This document shows, one piece after another, positions 1-6,025 of a stretch of 9,617 nt of DNA (position 1 is the first letter of the stretch; each line of letters starts with the position of its first letter). The stretch is from an uncultured Microbacterium sp. Lineage in GTDB: Bacteria > Actinomycetota > Actinomycetes > Actinomycetales > Microbacteriaceae. Under the pieces are notes generated by a model. That model ran no database searches. It was not told the DNA's origin and saw only the letters and a list, made by a program, of their open reading frames with translations. The DNA lies in the NCBI GenBank assembly GCA_937926065.1, contig CALANM010000164.1:1-9617 (forward strand), read 5' to 3'. The translations under genes and the position numbers were made by a program.

Positions 1-237
1 GGGCGCGCGCTCGGCTACGGCGGCCGCACCGCGATCCACCCTCGACAGGTCGAAGTCATCCGCCGTGCGTTCACACCGGACGCCGCCGAGGTCGAGCGCG
101 CCAAGACGATCGTGGAAAGGGTGCGCACGGCATCCGAGGCGGGGTCGGGGGCCCTCGTGCTGGACGACGGCACGTTCCTCGACATCGCGATGGTGCGGGC
201 CGCAGAGCGCGTGCTGGCCCTCGCGGGCGAGCAGTGA
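1..237 (+). CDS. CitE/HpcH-HpaI family lyase, C-terminal part (5' end outside window)
   Basis: Frame 1 is open from the first base to a TGA at 235-237 and gives the last 78 residues of a protein. The segment GYGGRTAIHPRQVEVIRRAF near its start matches the C-terminal part of the CitE-like branch of the HpcH/HpaI aldolase superfamily, where a Gly-rich loop and 'IHP.Q' precede a helix of the form 'F.P...EVERAK'. The tail 'GALVLDDGTFLDIAMVRAAERVLAL' is also typical of this family. Members cleave or hydrolyse CoA-thioesters such as citramalyl-, malyl- or beta-hydroxyacyl-CoA in the cytosol. The catalytic and metal residues lie in the missing N-terminal part, so substrate cannot be judged. The next gene, an acyl-CoA dehydrogenase 134 bases downstream on the same strand, points to acyl-CoA or branched-chain amino-acid catabolism. 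In mycobacteria a CitE homologue (Rv2498c) also sits close to an acyl-CoA dehydrogenase. Confidence 0.85.
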   Translation, partial: GRALGYGGRTAIHPRQVEVIRRAFTPDAAEVERAKTIVERVRTASEAGSGALVLDDGTFLDIAMVRAAERVLALAGEQ

Positions 238-269
238 TCCGCCGCAACGGCGCGATACTGAGTTCCGCG

Positions 270-298
270 TGGACTGAAACCGAATGTCGTCGTAGAGT
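270..298 (+). promoter_or_regulatory. Possible sigma-70-type promoter for the acyl-CoA dehydrogenase
   Basis: The hexamers TGGACT (270-275) and TAGAGT (293-298) are separated by 17 bases and lie 73 bases before the dehydrogenase start. TAGAGT is a plausible actinobacterial -10 element; the -35 match is only partial. If real, the dehydrogenase has its own transcript in addition to any read-through from the CitE-like gene. The rest of the 238-371 gap shows no gene. Confidence 0.3.
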
Positions 299-371
299 GG
301 CGGCAGGCGACGCCGCTGTCTGACGCGGCCGCCGTGAACCATCAGCCACAGGCGAAAGGGGTCGGCTCGCA

Positions 372-1535
372 ATGGAGCGCGACATCTACGACGAAGACCA
401 CGAGGCGTTCCGCGAGGTCGTCAAGGAGTTCATCAAGCGCTACGCGCCCGACGAGAAGCGCAAGCAGTGGGACGCGGACGGCGAGATCGACCGCGCCACC
501 ATGCTCGCCGCCGGCGAGGCCGGCATCATCGGCCTGTCGGTGCCCGAGGAGTTCGGCGGCGCAGGGATGCTGCAGGACTACCGCTTCCGCGCCATCGTCC
601 TGGAAGAGGTCATCGGCGCTGGTCTCGGCTCGCTCGCCGGCGCCTTCGGCATCCAGGACGACCTCGCCGTCCCCTACATCGCGCACATGGGCACGCAGGC
701 GCAGAAGGAGAAGTGGCTCCCCGGCATGGCGACCGGCGAGATCCTCGGCGCCCTGGCGATGACCGAGCCCGGCGCCGGCTCCGACCTGCGCGGCATCAAG
801 ACGACCGCCAAGAAGGTCGACGGGGGCTACATCGTCAACGGCGCCAAGACCTTCATCTCGTCGGGCAAGACCGCTGACATGGTCGTCACGTTCGTGAAGA
901 CCGGCGAGGGCAACCGCCCCGATGCGTTCTCGCTCCTCATCCTCGAGAACGGCATGGAGGGCTTCGACCACGGCAAGAAGCTCGAGAAGATGGGCTTCCA
1001 CGGCTGGGACACCGCCGAGCTGTCGTTCACCGACGTGTTCGTGCCCGAGGAGAACCTCATCGGCGGCCGTGAGGGCCAGGGCTTCATCCAGCTCATGATG
1101 AACCTCCCGCTGGAGCGCCTCTCGATCGGCGTCGCCGCCGCGGCCGCCGGCGAGGCGGCCTTCAACTGGACCCGCGACTACGTGCTCAGCCGCGAAGCGT
1201 TCGGGCAGGCGATCGCAGAGTTCCAGAACACGCGCTTCAAGCTCGCCGACATGGCCACCACCGTCGACGTCATGTGGGCCTACATCGACCGCGCCATGAT
1301 GCTCTACAAGGACGCGAAGCTCACGCCCGAAGAGGCGGCCAAGGTGAAGTTCTGGACCACTGACCGCGAGTGGGAGCTGCTCGACATCGGCGTCCAGCTG
1401 CACGGCGGCTACGGGTACATCACCGAATACCCCATCGCGCGCGCCTTCCTCGACGCCCGCGTGCACCGCATCTACGGCGGCACGAACGAGATCATGCGCG
1501 ACCTCGTCGCGCGTCAGATCGTCGGCAAGCGCTGA
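372..1535 (+). CDS. Acyl-CoA dehydrogenase (LCAD/IVD-type active site)
   Basis: This is a 387-residue, full-length FAD-dependent acyl-CoA dehydrogenase that oxidises acyl-CoA to trans-2-enoyl-CoA and passes electrons to ETF. The layout is the usual one: N-terminal helical domain (about 1-125), central beta domain with the signature AMTEPGAGSDLRG (129-141), and C-terminal helical domain (about 235-387) with the second signature starting QLHGGYGY (342-349). FGQAIAEFQNTRFKLADM (277-294) is the conserved FAD/dimer region. At the site where short- and medium-chain enzymes carry their catalytic Glu (Y-E-G-T), this protein has Y368-G-G-T371. The Glu in LPLERLSIG (E248) sits where isovaleryl-CoA and long-chain dehydrogenases keep their base. 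The C-terminus IYGGTNEIMRDLVARQIV closely resembles long-chain type enzymes. The ATG at 372 follows the purine-rich stretch GAAAGGGG. With the CitE-like gene upstream it probably serves acyl-chain or branched-chain amino-acid breakdown. Exact substrate is unknown. Confidence 0.95.
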   Translation: MERDIYDEDHEAFREVVKEFIKRYAPDEKRKQWDADGEIDRATMLAAGEAGIIGLSVPEEFGGAGMLQDYRFRAIVLEEVIGAGLGSLAGAFGIQDDLAVPYIAHMGTQAQKEKWLPGMATGEILGALAMTEPGAGSDLRGIKTTAKKVDGGYIVNGAKTFISSGKTADMVVTFVKTGEGNRPDAFSLLILENGMEGFDHGKKLEKMGFHGWDTAELSFTDVFVPEENLIGGREGQGFIQLMMNLPLERLSIGVAAAAAGEAAFNWTRDYVLSREAFGQAIAEFQNTRFKLADMATTVDVMWAYIDRAMMLYKDAKLTPEEAAKVKFWTTDREWELLDIGVQLHGGYGYITEYPIARAFLDARVHRIYGGTNEIMRDLVARQIVGKR

Positions 1536-1566
1536 TCGCTCCACAACCCCGCGGTGGGAGACGGCG

Positions 1567-2061
1567 CTATCGCAGCATTCGTGCGTCGGTGATGAGCGGG
1601 GCGACGGGATCGACCTTCTCGACTCCGTCGAACTCGAAGCCGTTCCGGCGGTAGAACGCGATCGCGCGAGGATTCTGGGCGGCGACCCAGAGCATCGCAG
1701 GGGAGTCGCCCAGAACATGGTCGAGCAGGGCTTGCCCCACACCGGTTCCGTGGACGGCTTTCGCCACGTAGAGGCTGAAGAGTTGACGCTCTCGAGGGAG
1801 CTGCTCGCCCTTGTCGCCGATGCTTGGTCCCGACATCGCGAACCCGATGAGGTCATGTGCTTCGGAGGCGACGTACACAGACCATTCCTCGCGCCCGTTG
1901 CCCAAGATGTGATCCCACATGCGGCGGCGCGCACTCGAGTGCTCCTCGTTGAAAAAGCCCGCCGGCAGGAGGTGCGCGTATGTCTCCTGCCACGTCGAGA
2001 CGTGCAACTTGGCGATACGTTCGGCATCAGCGGGCACGGCGGGTCGGACCTGGTAAGCCAT
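1567..2061 (-). CDS. GNAT family N-acetyltransferase
   Basis: The 164-residue protein begins MAYQVRPAVPADAERIAKLH, a classic GNAT N-terminal beta strand and helix. Motif A is at 93-116 (RQLFSLYVAKAVHGTGVGQALL), where HGTGVG (104-109) is a slightly altered form of the acetyl-CoA pyrophosphate loop R/Q-x-x-G-x-G/A. Motif B is NPRAIAFYRRNGFEFDG (130-146), with Asn130, Tyr137 and the GF pair. The family transfers an acetyl group from acetyl-CoA to an amine; the acceptor cannot be predicted. The frame stays open 60 codons upstream, but those residues are low-complexity and unlike the family, so the ATG at 2061 is chosen. No clear ribosome binding site precedes it. It converges with the acyl-CoA dehydrogenase, with only 31 bases between the stops, and an imperfect hairpin (CTCCAC...GTGGGAG, 1539-1560) lies in that gap. 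On its 5' side, on the same strand, is a TRAP permease remnant. Confidence 0.88.
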   Translation of the reverse strand: MAYQVRPAVPADAERIAKLHVSTWQETYAHLLPAGFFNEEHSSARRRMWDHILGNGREEWSVYVASEAHDLIGFAMSGPSIGDKGEQLPRERQLFSLYVAKAVHGTGVGQALLDHVLGDSPAMLWVAAQNPRAIAFYRRNGFEFDGVEKVDPVAPLITDARMLR

Positions 2062-2105
2062 CCCAGCATGATCGCATGAAGCGGCCGCGGCGTCTTTCGC
2101 GAGAT

Positions 2106-2234
2106 TCAGCCTCTCACTGTCGCCTGCACGAGGCTGGGGAGATAGAGCGAGATCGGGGGCACGAGGAACAGAACCGCTGTCACGATCAGGTCGATGCCGA
2201 CCAGAGGGGTCACACCGCGAAAGACGGTTTCGGT
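2106..2234 (-). pseudogene. Orphan C-terminal tail of a TRAP transporter large permease (DctM-like)
   Basis: Read on the minus strand, this segment encodes about 42 residues ending at a TGA: VFRGVTPLVGIDLIVTAVLF followed by LVPPISLYLPSLVQATVRG. This matches the end of DctM/SiaM-type permeases from memory of the family: an amphipathic 'FRGV.PF', a last transmembrane helix 'DLIV.ALL..FP.LSL.LP.L', then a short tail. A DctM protein is about 425 residues, so roughly 90% is missing. Upstream in the same frame the residues become polar and unlike DctM, and no DctM sequence appears in the other frames. I therefore call it a decayed or deletion-truncated gene, not a working one. It shares strand with the GNAT gene, whose start lies 44 bases beyond this stop. 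An alternative is a small unrelated membrane peptide, but the block-by-block match makes that less likely. Confidence 0.6.
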
Positions 2235-2762
2235 GCGGCATGATCCGGCTGTCAGGGATTCGCGACCGTTCTCCGCAAGATCGAGAAGGCGATCAAGCGG
2301 CAGCGAGGAAGACCGAGGTGAGCGCAGTACTTGCCGGCGGGTTGTTGTCCGACATGCGCAGGCCCGAAAGCGACTGCGGACACCTGGCGGGGTGGTCGTC
2401 GCCACGACGGTCGCCATCCGGTCTGAGCTTGCTCTTGGCCAGCACGCTCGATCCGGCCGTTGGTGGCGCTGCCACTCTGCTACACAATCGTTGCGATCCT
2501 CGGCGGTCGAAACGATATGGGTTCGCCGCACTGGTGGGCCTGAATCCTTGATGACGGCAGAGTCTCGGAGTTAGTGGGGTCGCGCTGGCCGCTGCTGGGA
2601 TAGAGTGCCCAACTCGCAAGCGGTTCGTATCCCACCGACGAGATGCGGCGTGCAGTTTCGCCGGCTTCGCGACGTCAAATCTGCTGCCTAGCCGCCTCTT
2701 AGGAACGGTGAAGGTGCCGTAACTCAAATGGTCTCTGTCACAAACACGCTACGGAGAACCTC
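2235..2762. other. Long gap without a credible gene
   Basis: About 530 bases in which every open frame gives Arg/Ser/Pro-rich, low-complexity translations typical of chance frames in GC-rich DNA. The GC-at-third-position rhythm of the neighbouring genes is absent. A 20-codon basic stretch FATVLRKIEKAIKRQRGRPR ends at a TGA at 2319-2321 on the plus strand. It could be a gene relic but is too short to assign. A TAGAGT hexamer at 2601-2606 resembles a -10 element without a good -35. The last 120 bases should hold the promoter of the DUF4956 operon, but I see no convincing hexamer pair. The stretch looks like a deletion or insertion scar next to the TRAP remnant. Confidence 0.5.
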
Positions 2763-3359
2763 ATGACCATTCCCTCGCTCCTCTTGATCGCCATCGACCT
2801 TCTTGGCGCTGCCGTCCTGAGCTTCGCCCTCTATTACCGCCGGCATCACCGTCGCGACTTGGTCGTGGCGTTCCTTGGCGTCAACGTGGGCGTGCTTGCC
2901 GTCGCGAGCGTGCTCGGCACGGCCGAGGTCGCCCTCGGACTGGGGCTCGGACTCTTCGGCGTGCTGTCGATCATCCGGCTGCGCTCGTCCGAGATCTCGC
3001 AGCGCGAGGTCGCCTACTACTTCGCGGCGCTGGCGATGGGTCTCGTGGCGGGCCTGCCGACGACGGACATCGCACCGGTCGCCGCCCTCATCGCGCTGCT
3101 CCTCACAGTCCTCTGGATCGCGGACCACCCGAAGCTGCTCGCCCGCAGCCGGCATCAGATCATCCGCATCGACCGCGCTGAACCCGACGAGGACCAGCTG
3201 CGCGTCCTGGTCGGCGAGCGTCTCGGCGGCACGGTGACCTCCCTCACGGTTCAGGAGCTCGACCTCGTGAACGACACCACCCTCGTGGACGTCCGCTTCC
3301 GGACGGATGCCGTGGCCCGCTCGGCGGGCGCGCGCCGCACGGCTGGAGCGCTCCGGTGA
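2763..3359 (+). CDS. DUF4956 family membrane protein
   Basis: This 198-residue protein has about four hydrophobic segments (roughly 3-25, 32-52, 54-71 and 83-120) followed by a soluble C-terminal domain (about 130-185). The block LFGVLSIIRLRSSEISQREV (64-83), running on into AYYF and a Gly-rich helix, is the hallmark of DUF4956. The C-terminal part, HQIIRID...LRVLVGERLGGTVTSLTVQELDLVNDTTLVDVRFR, fits the small alpha/beta domain of this family. The ATG at 2763 is preceded by GGAG at 2753-2756. Its biochemical role is not established. It is commonly found beside VTC-domain polyphosphate polymerase genes, as here, where its last 4 bases overlap the next start. I infer that it anchors or forms a membrane passage for the VTC protein, much as yeast VTC subunits have a membrane domain. 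That role is inference only. Confidence 0.9.
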   Translation: MTIPSLLLIAIDLLGAAVLSFALYYRRHHRRDLVVAFLGVNVGVLAVASVLGTAEVALGLGLGLFGVLSIIRLRSSEISQREVAYYFAALAMGLVAGLPTTDIAPVAALIALLLTVLWIADHPKLLARSRHQIIRIDRAEPDEDQLRVLVGERLGGTVTSLTVQELDLVNDTTLVDVRFRTDAVARSAGARRTAGALR

Positions 3360-4174
3360 TCGTCCACGGCGACGCGCTCGACCGGTTCGGTTCCGTCACC
3401 CTCGGTGAGATGGTCTCCGAGGCGGCGCTACTTGCCAGGGTCGACCGCAAGTACGTCGTTCCGCGGCGCGAGCTCGAGACGATCCTTGCGGCGATGGATG
3501 AGCGCACGCGCGTGCTCGAGATCGACGGACTGCGCCGGTTCGCTTACGAGTCGGTGTACTTCGACACCCCGGACCTGCTGAGCTTCCGCATGGCGGCGCA
3601 GCCGCGTCGGCGCCGCTTCAAGCTCCGCACCCGGGCCTACCTCGACACCGACGCCGCCTTCCTGGAGATGAAGACCCGCGGAGCCCGGGGAACCACCGTC
3701 AAGGAGCGCTCTGAGTACGACCTCGAGCTCCGAGCCGTCCTCACCGACGAAGCCCGAGAAGACGTGGCTGCCGCACTCGCCGCGATCGGCGTCGATACTC
3801 GCCGCGCCGAGGACCTGCAGTCGACGCTGGTCACCCGCTACTCCCGTACGACGCTCCTCGCTCCGGATGCCGGGGCGCGAGCGACCGTCGACACCGAGCT
3901 CCGGTGGGACCGACCCGGCGCAAGCGGGTTCGCTCTGCCGGACCTCGCCATCGTCGAGACCAAGTCCCCCTCGACGGCCTCGGACGTCGACCGGCTGCTG
4001 TGGCGCGCGGGGCACCGTCCCGTCTCGGTCAGCAAGTACGCGACCGGTCTCGCCGCCCTCCGCCCCGACCTCCCGCGCAACCGCTGGGACCGACTCCTGC
4101 GCGGCGCATTCGCCGACGCACGCCCCACCACCATCCACCCCCGAACAGAGGAGCTGCCATGCGCCGCCGCCTGA
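3356..4174 (+). CDS. VTC domain protein, probable polyphosphate polymerase
   Basis: This 272-residue protein fills a single VTC (CYTH-like, triphosphate tunnel) domain; yeast Vtc4 uses this fold to make polyphosphate from ATP. Visible elements in order are R31-K32-Y33 (the N-terminal tunnel lysine), YFDT (68-71), the basic strand K89-L-R91-T-R93-A-Y, FLEMKTR with E104 and K106, the acidic site IVETKSP with E201 and K203, and SVSKYATG with K227. These are the positions where the family keeps its phosphate-binding Lys/Arg and its metal-binding Glu, so an active enzyme is likely. No SPX domain and no membrane helix is present; the protein should be cytosolic or bound to DUF4956. The start is a GTG inside the previous stop (GTGA), with GGAG seven bases before it, indicating translational coupling. 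The 3' end overlaps the lipoprotein start by 16 bases. Confidence 0.9.
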   Translation: MIVHGDALDRFGSVTLGEMVSEAALLARVDRKYVVPRRELETILAAMDERTRVLEIDGLRRFAYESVYFDTPDLLSFRMAAQPRRRRFKLRTRAYLDTDAAFLEMKTRGARGTTVKERSEYDLELRAVLTDEAREDVAAALAAIGVDTRRAEDLQSTLVTRYSRTTLLAPDAGARATVDTELRWDRPGASGFALPDLAIVETKSPSTASDVDRLLWRAGHRPVSVSKYATGLAALRPDLPRNRWDRLLRGAFADARPTTIHPRTEELPCAAA

Positions 4175-5949
4175 TCCTTCCCATCCTGCCGCTGGCGCTC
4201 GCGGGCGTCGTGCTCGCCGGCTGCGCCGCGACCGGCGTCACCGCACAAGACCAGTCGGCCGACGACACGTCCACGAGCCAGACGGCATCCGCTGCGATCG
4301 ACACCAAGCTTTCCGCCACCGCCGTGCTCGCCGCGAACGACGACGCCACCGTGGTCGAGGACGACGATTGGTCGGATGCCGACGCCGTCGAGGTCACGCT
4401 GGAGGGCTCGACCGCCACGGCAGCCGCAGACGGCGTCGAGGTGGATGGGTCGACGGTCACGATCACCGCCGGGGGCGTGTACCGGCTGAGCGGTGAGCTC
4501 GACGGGTCGGTCGTGGTCGCGGCCCCCGACGACGCGCAGGTCGTCCTGATCCTCGACGGCGCGACGATCGACAATAGCGACGGGCCTGGCATCAGCGTCA
4601 TGACCGCCGACGACGTCGTGCTGTCCCTCGCCGACGGATCGAGCAACAGCGTTTCCGACGCGTCGTCGTACGACGACAGTGCCGAGGCGAACGCCGCGAT
4701 CTACGCCGACGCCGACCTCACCATCTCCGGCACCGGCTCGCTGACCGTCACCGGCAACGGCAACGACGGCATCACGAGCACCGACGATCTCGCCATCATG
4801 GGCGGGAATGTCACGATCGACGCCGTCGACGACGCGCTCCGGGGCAAGGACGCACTCGTGGTTTCGGGCGGCGCACTCGACCTCACGGCGGGCGGAGACG
4901 CCCTGAAGAGCGACGACGACGGGGACGCCACGCGTGGCTACGTCTGGATCTCGGGCGGTTCGGTTACCGCGACCAGCGGCGACGACGGGATCGCGGCGAC
5001 CACCGACGCGGTCATCACCGGGGGCAGCGTCTCGCTGTCCGCCGAGGGGGATGCCGCTGATGCGGACACGTCGGCGAAGGGGATCACCGCCGGTGTGGTC
5101 ATCGCGATCGACGACGGCACCGTCGACGTGACCGCCGCAGACGACGCCATCCACTCCGATGGCTCGATCGGAATCGGGGGCGGCACCGTCACGGCGGCCG
5201 CCGGGGACGACGGCATCCACGCCGAGGCGACGCTCGAGATCACCGCCGGCATGGTCACCGTGTCGCGATCGTACGAGGGTCTCGAGGCGACCGACATCAC
5301 GATCGCAGGCGGCACGGTGGACGTCACCGCATCCGACGACGGCCTGAACGGCAGCGGCGACTCCACCGGCGAGGCGGCGACCACCGACTCGGCGTCGGGA
5401 ACGGAGTCGAACGGTCAGCAGCCGACGGGCCCCGGCGGAGGGATGGGCGGCGGCATGGCCGACACCGGTGAGACCATCGCCATCTCCGGCGGGTCTCTGA
5501 CCGTCGACGCCGGCGGCGACGGGATCGACTCGAACGGATCGGTGACCGTCACGGGCGGAGAGATCATCGTCTGGGGCCCGACGAGCCAGGGCAACGGCGC
5601 GCTCGACAGCAACGGCGGGTTCGAGGTGACCGGCGGCACGCTCATCGCCTTCGGCAGTGCGGGCATGGCCGAGTCGCCCGACGCCGGCTCCGCGCAGGCG
5701 TGGCTCGCTGCAGCCGCTGCTGGCACCGCGGGTGACAGCGTCGAGATCACCGACGCAGACGGCAAAGTGCTCACCAGCTACACCGCGGTGAAGGACTTCG
5801 AGACCGTTGTCTTCTCGGCGGCGGGCCTGGTCGCGGGCGACGAATACACCGTGGTCGTCGACGGCGAGGCCACGACCGTCACCACGGGCGAGGCCCTCGC
5901 CGGGGGCATGGGCGGGGGTGCCGGCGGCGGCCCGGGCCAGCGTCCGTGA
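4159..5949 (+). CDS. Secreted beta-helix lipoprotein, Cthe_2159 / PF14262-like carbohydrate-binding domain
   Basis: This is a 596-residue exported lipoprotein. The signal MRRRLILPILPLALAGVVLA is followed by the lipobox LAGC with Cys22 as the lipidation site, so it should be anchored on the outer face of the membrane. A Ser/Thr/Asp linker (about 23-65) precedes a domain with GGVYRLSGELDGSVVV (105-120). Next come about ten repeats of roughly 22 residues (about 198-500) built on 'GGxVTVxAxDDGI', interrupted by a disordered Gly/Met insert (about 400-438). The C-terminus (about 525-578) looks like a small beta domain, then a Gly-rich tail. This matches the carbohydrate-binding family founded by Clostridium thermocellum Cthe_2159, a right-handed beta-helix that binds calcium and acidic polysaccharide. 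The stacked Asp-Asp turns fit Ca2+ sites. GAGGAG (4148-4153) lies five bases before the ATG. The frame is open further upstream, but only this start yields a signal peptide. Confidence 0.85.
   Translation: MRRRLILPILPLALAGVVLAGCAATGVTAQDQSADDTSTSQTASAAIDTKLSATAVLAANDDATVVEDDDWSDADAVEVTLEGSTATAAADGVEVDGSTVTITAGGVYRLSGELDGSVVVAAPDDAQVVLILDGATIDNSDGPGISVMTADDVVLSLADGSSNSVSDASSYDDSAEANAAIYADADLTISGTGSLTVTGNGNDGITSTDDLAIMGGNVTIDAVDDALRGKDALVVSGGALDLTAGGDALKSDDDGDATRGYVWISGGSVTATSGDDGIAATTDAVITGGSVSLSAEGDAADADTSAKGITAGVVIAIDDGTVDVTAADDAIHSDGSIGIGGGTVTAAAGDDGIHAEATLEITAGMVTVSRSYEGLEATDITIAGGTVDVTASDDGLNGSGDSTGEAATTDSASGTESNGQQPTGPGGGMGGGMADTGETIAISGGSLTVDAGGDGIDSNGSVTVTGGEIIVWGPTSQGNGALDSNGGFEVTGGTLIAFGSAGMAESPDAGSAQAWLAAAAAGTAGDSVEITDADGKVLTSYTAVKDFETVVFSAAGLVAGDEYTVVVDGEATTVTTGEALAGGMGGGAGGGPGQRP
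4750..5673 (+). repeat. Degenerate in-frame repeats encoding beta-helix coils
   Basis: The lipoprotein gene holds about ten imperfect tandem units of roughly 66 bases (22 codons). Recognisable unit boundaries in the protein are NDGI, DDAL, GDAL, DDGI, GDAA, DDAI, DDGI, YEGL, DDGL, GDGI and NGAL. The DNA copies have diverged, so this is an old protein repeat and not a recent DNA expansion. One unit has the Asp pair replaced by Tyr-Glu (372-373), and the unit near residues 292-315 lacks the turn glycine. Confidence 0.7.
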
Positions 5950-5954
5950 CCCCC

Positions 5955-5999
5955 GCGACCGTGCGGCGCACCCACCCCCGACCGGCGCCGCACGGTCGC
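5955..5999 (+). terminator. Perfect 15-bp inverted repeat, probable terminator or attenuating hairpin
   Basis: GCGACCGTGCGGCGC (5955-5969) is exactly complementary to GCGCCGCACGGTCGC (5985-5999), with a 15-base loop. It starts five bases after the lipoprotein stop and ends 26 bases before the response regulator start. A stem of this strength after a stop suggests a transcription terminator. The following bases (ATTCCTCG) have no proper T-run, so it may act partially, protect the 3' end of the upstream message, or serve as an operator for the regulator. Confidence 0.65.
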
Positions 6000-6025
6000 A
6001 TTCCTCGCCTGAACCAGGAAAGCTG

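Noticed and set aside
1539..1560. Hairpin between the acyl-CoA dehydrogenase and the GNAT gene as a bidirectional terminator.
   Set aside because: The stem is short with a bulge and no T-run on either side; noted under the GNAT gene but not listed as a feature.
342..2069. Long minus-strand open frame (575 codons) opposite the acyl-CoA dehydrogenase.
   Set aside because: It is the antisense shadow of a clear dehydrogenase gene; its translation is Val/Asp/Glu/Leu-rich without domains, as GC-rich codon bias produces.
2194..2574. Plus-strand open frames at 2194-2574 and 2240-2551.
   Set aside because: Arg/Ser-rich low-complexity translations without third-position bias, overlapping the TRAP remnant on the other strand.
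2574..2635. A tRNA-like pattern: GTGGGGT and ATCCCAC could pair as a 7-bp acceptor stem, with GGTTCGTATCC nearby.
   Set aside because: Total length is 62 bases, too short, and the T arm, D arm and anticodon arm do not form together.
4750..5673. The regular repeats of the lipoprotein gene as a CRISPR array or DNA satellite.
   Set aside because: The repeats follow the reading frame and are conserved at protein level only; there are no identical DNA repeats with unique spacers.
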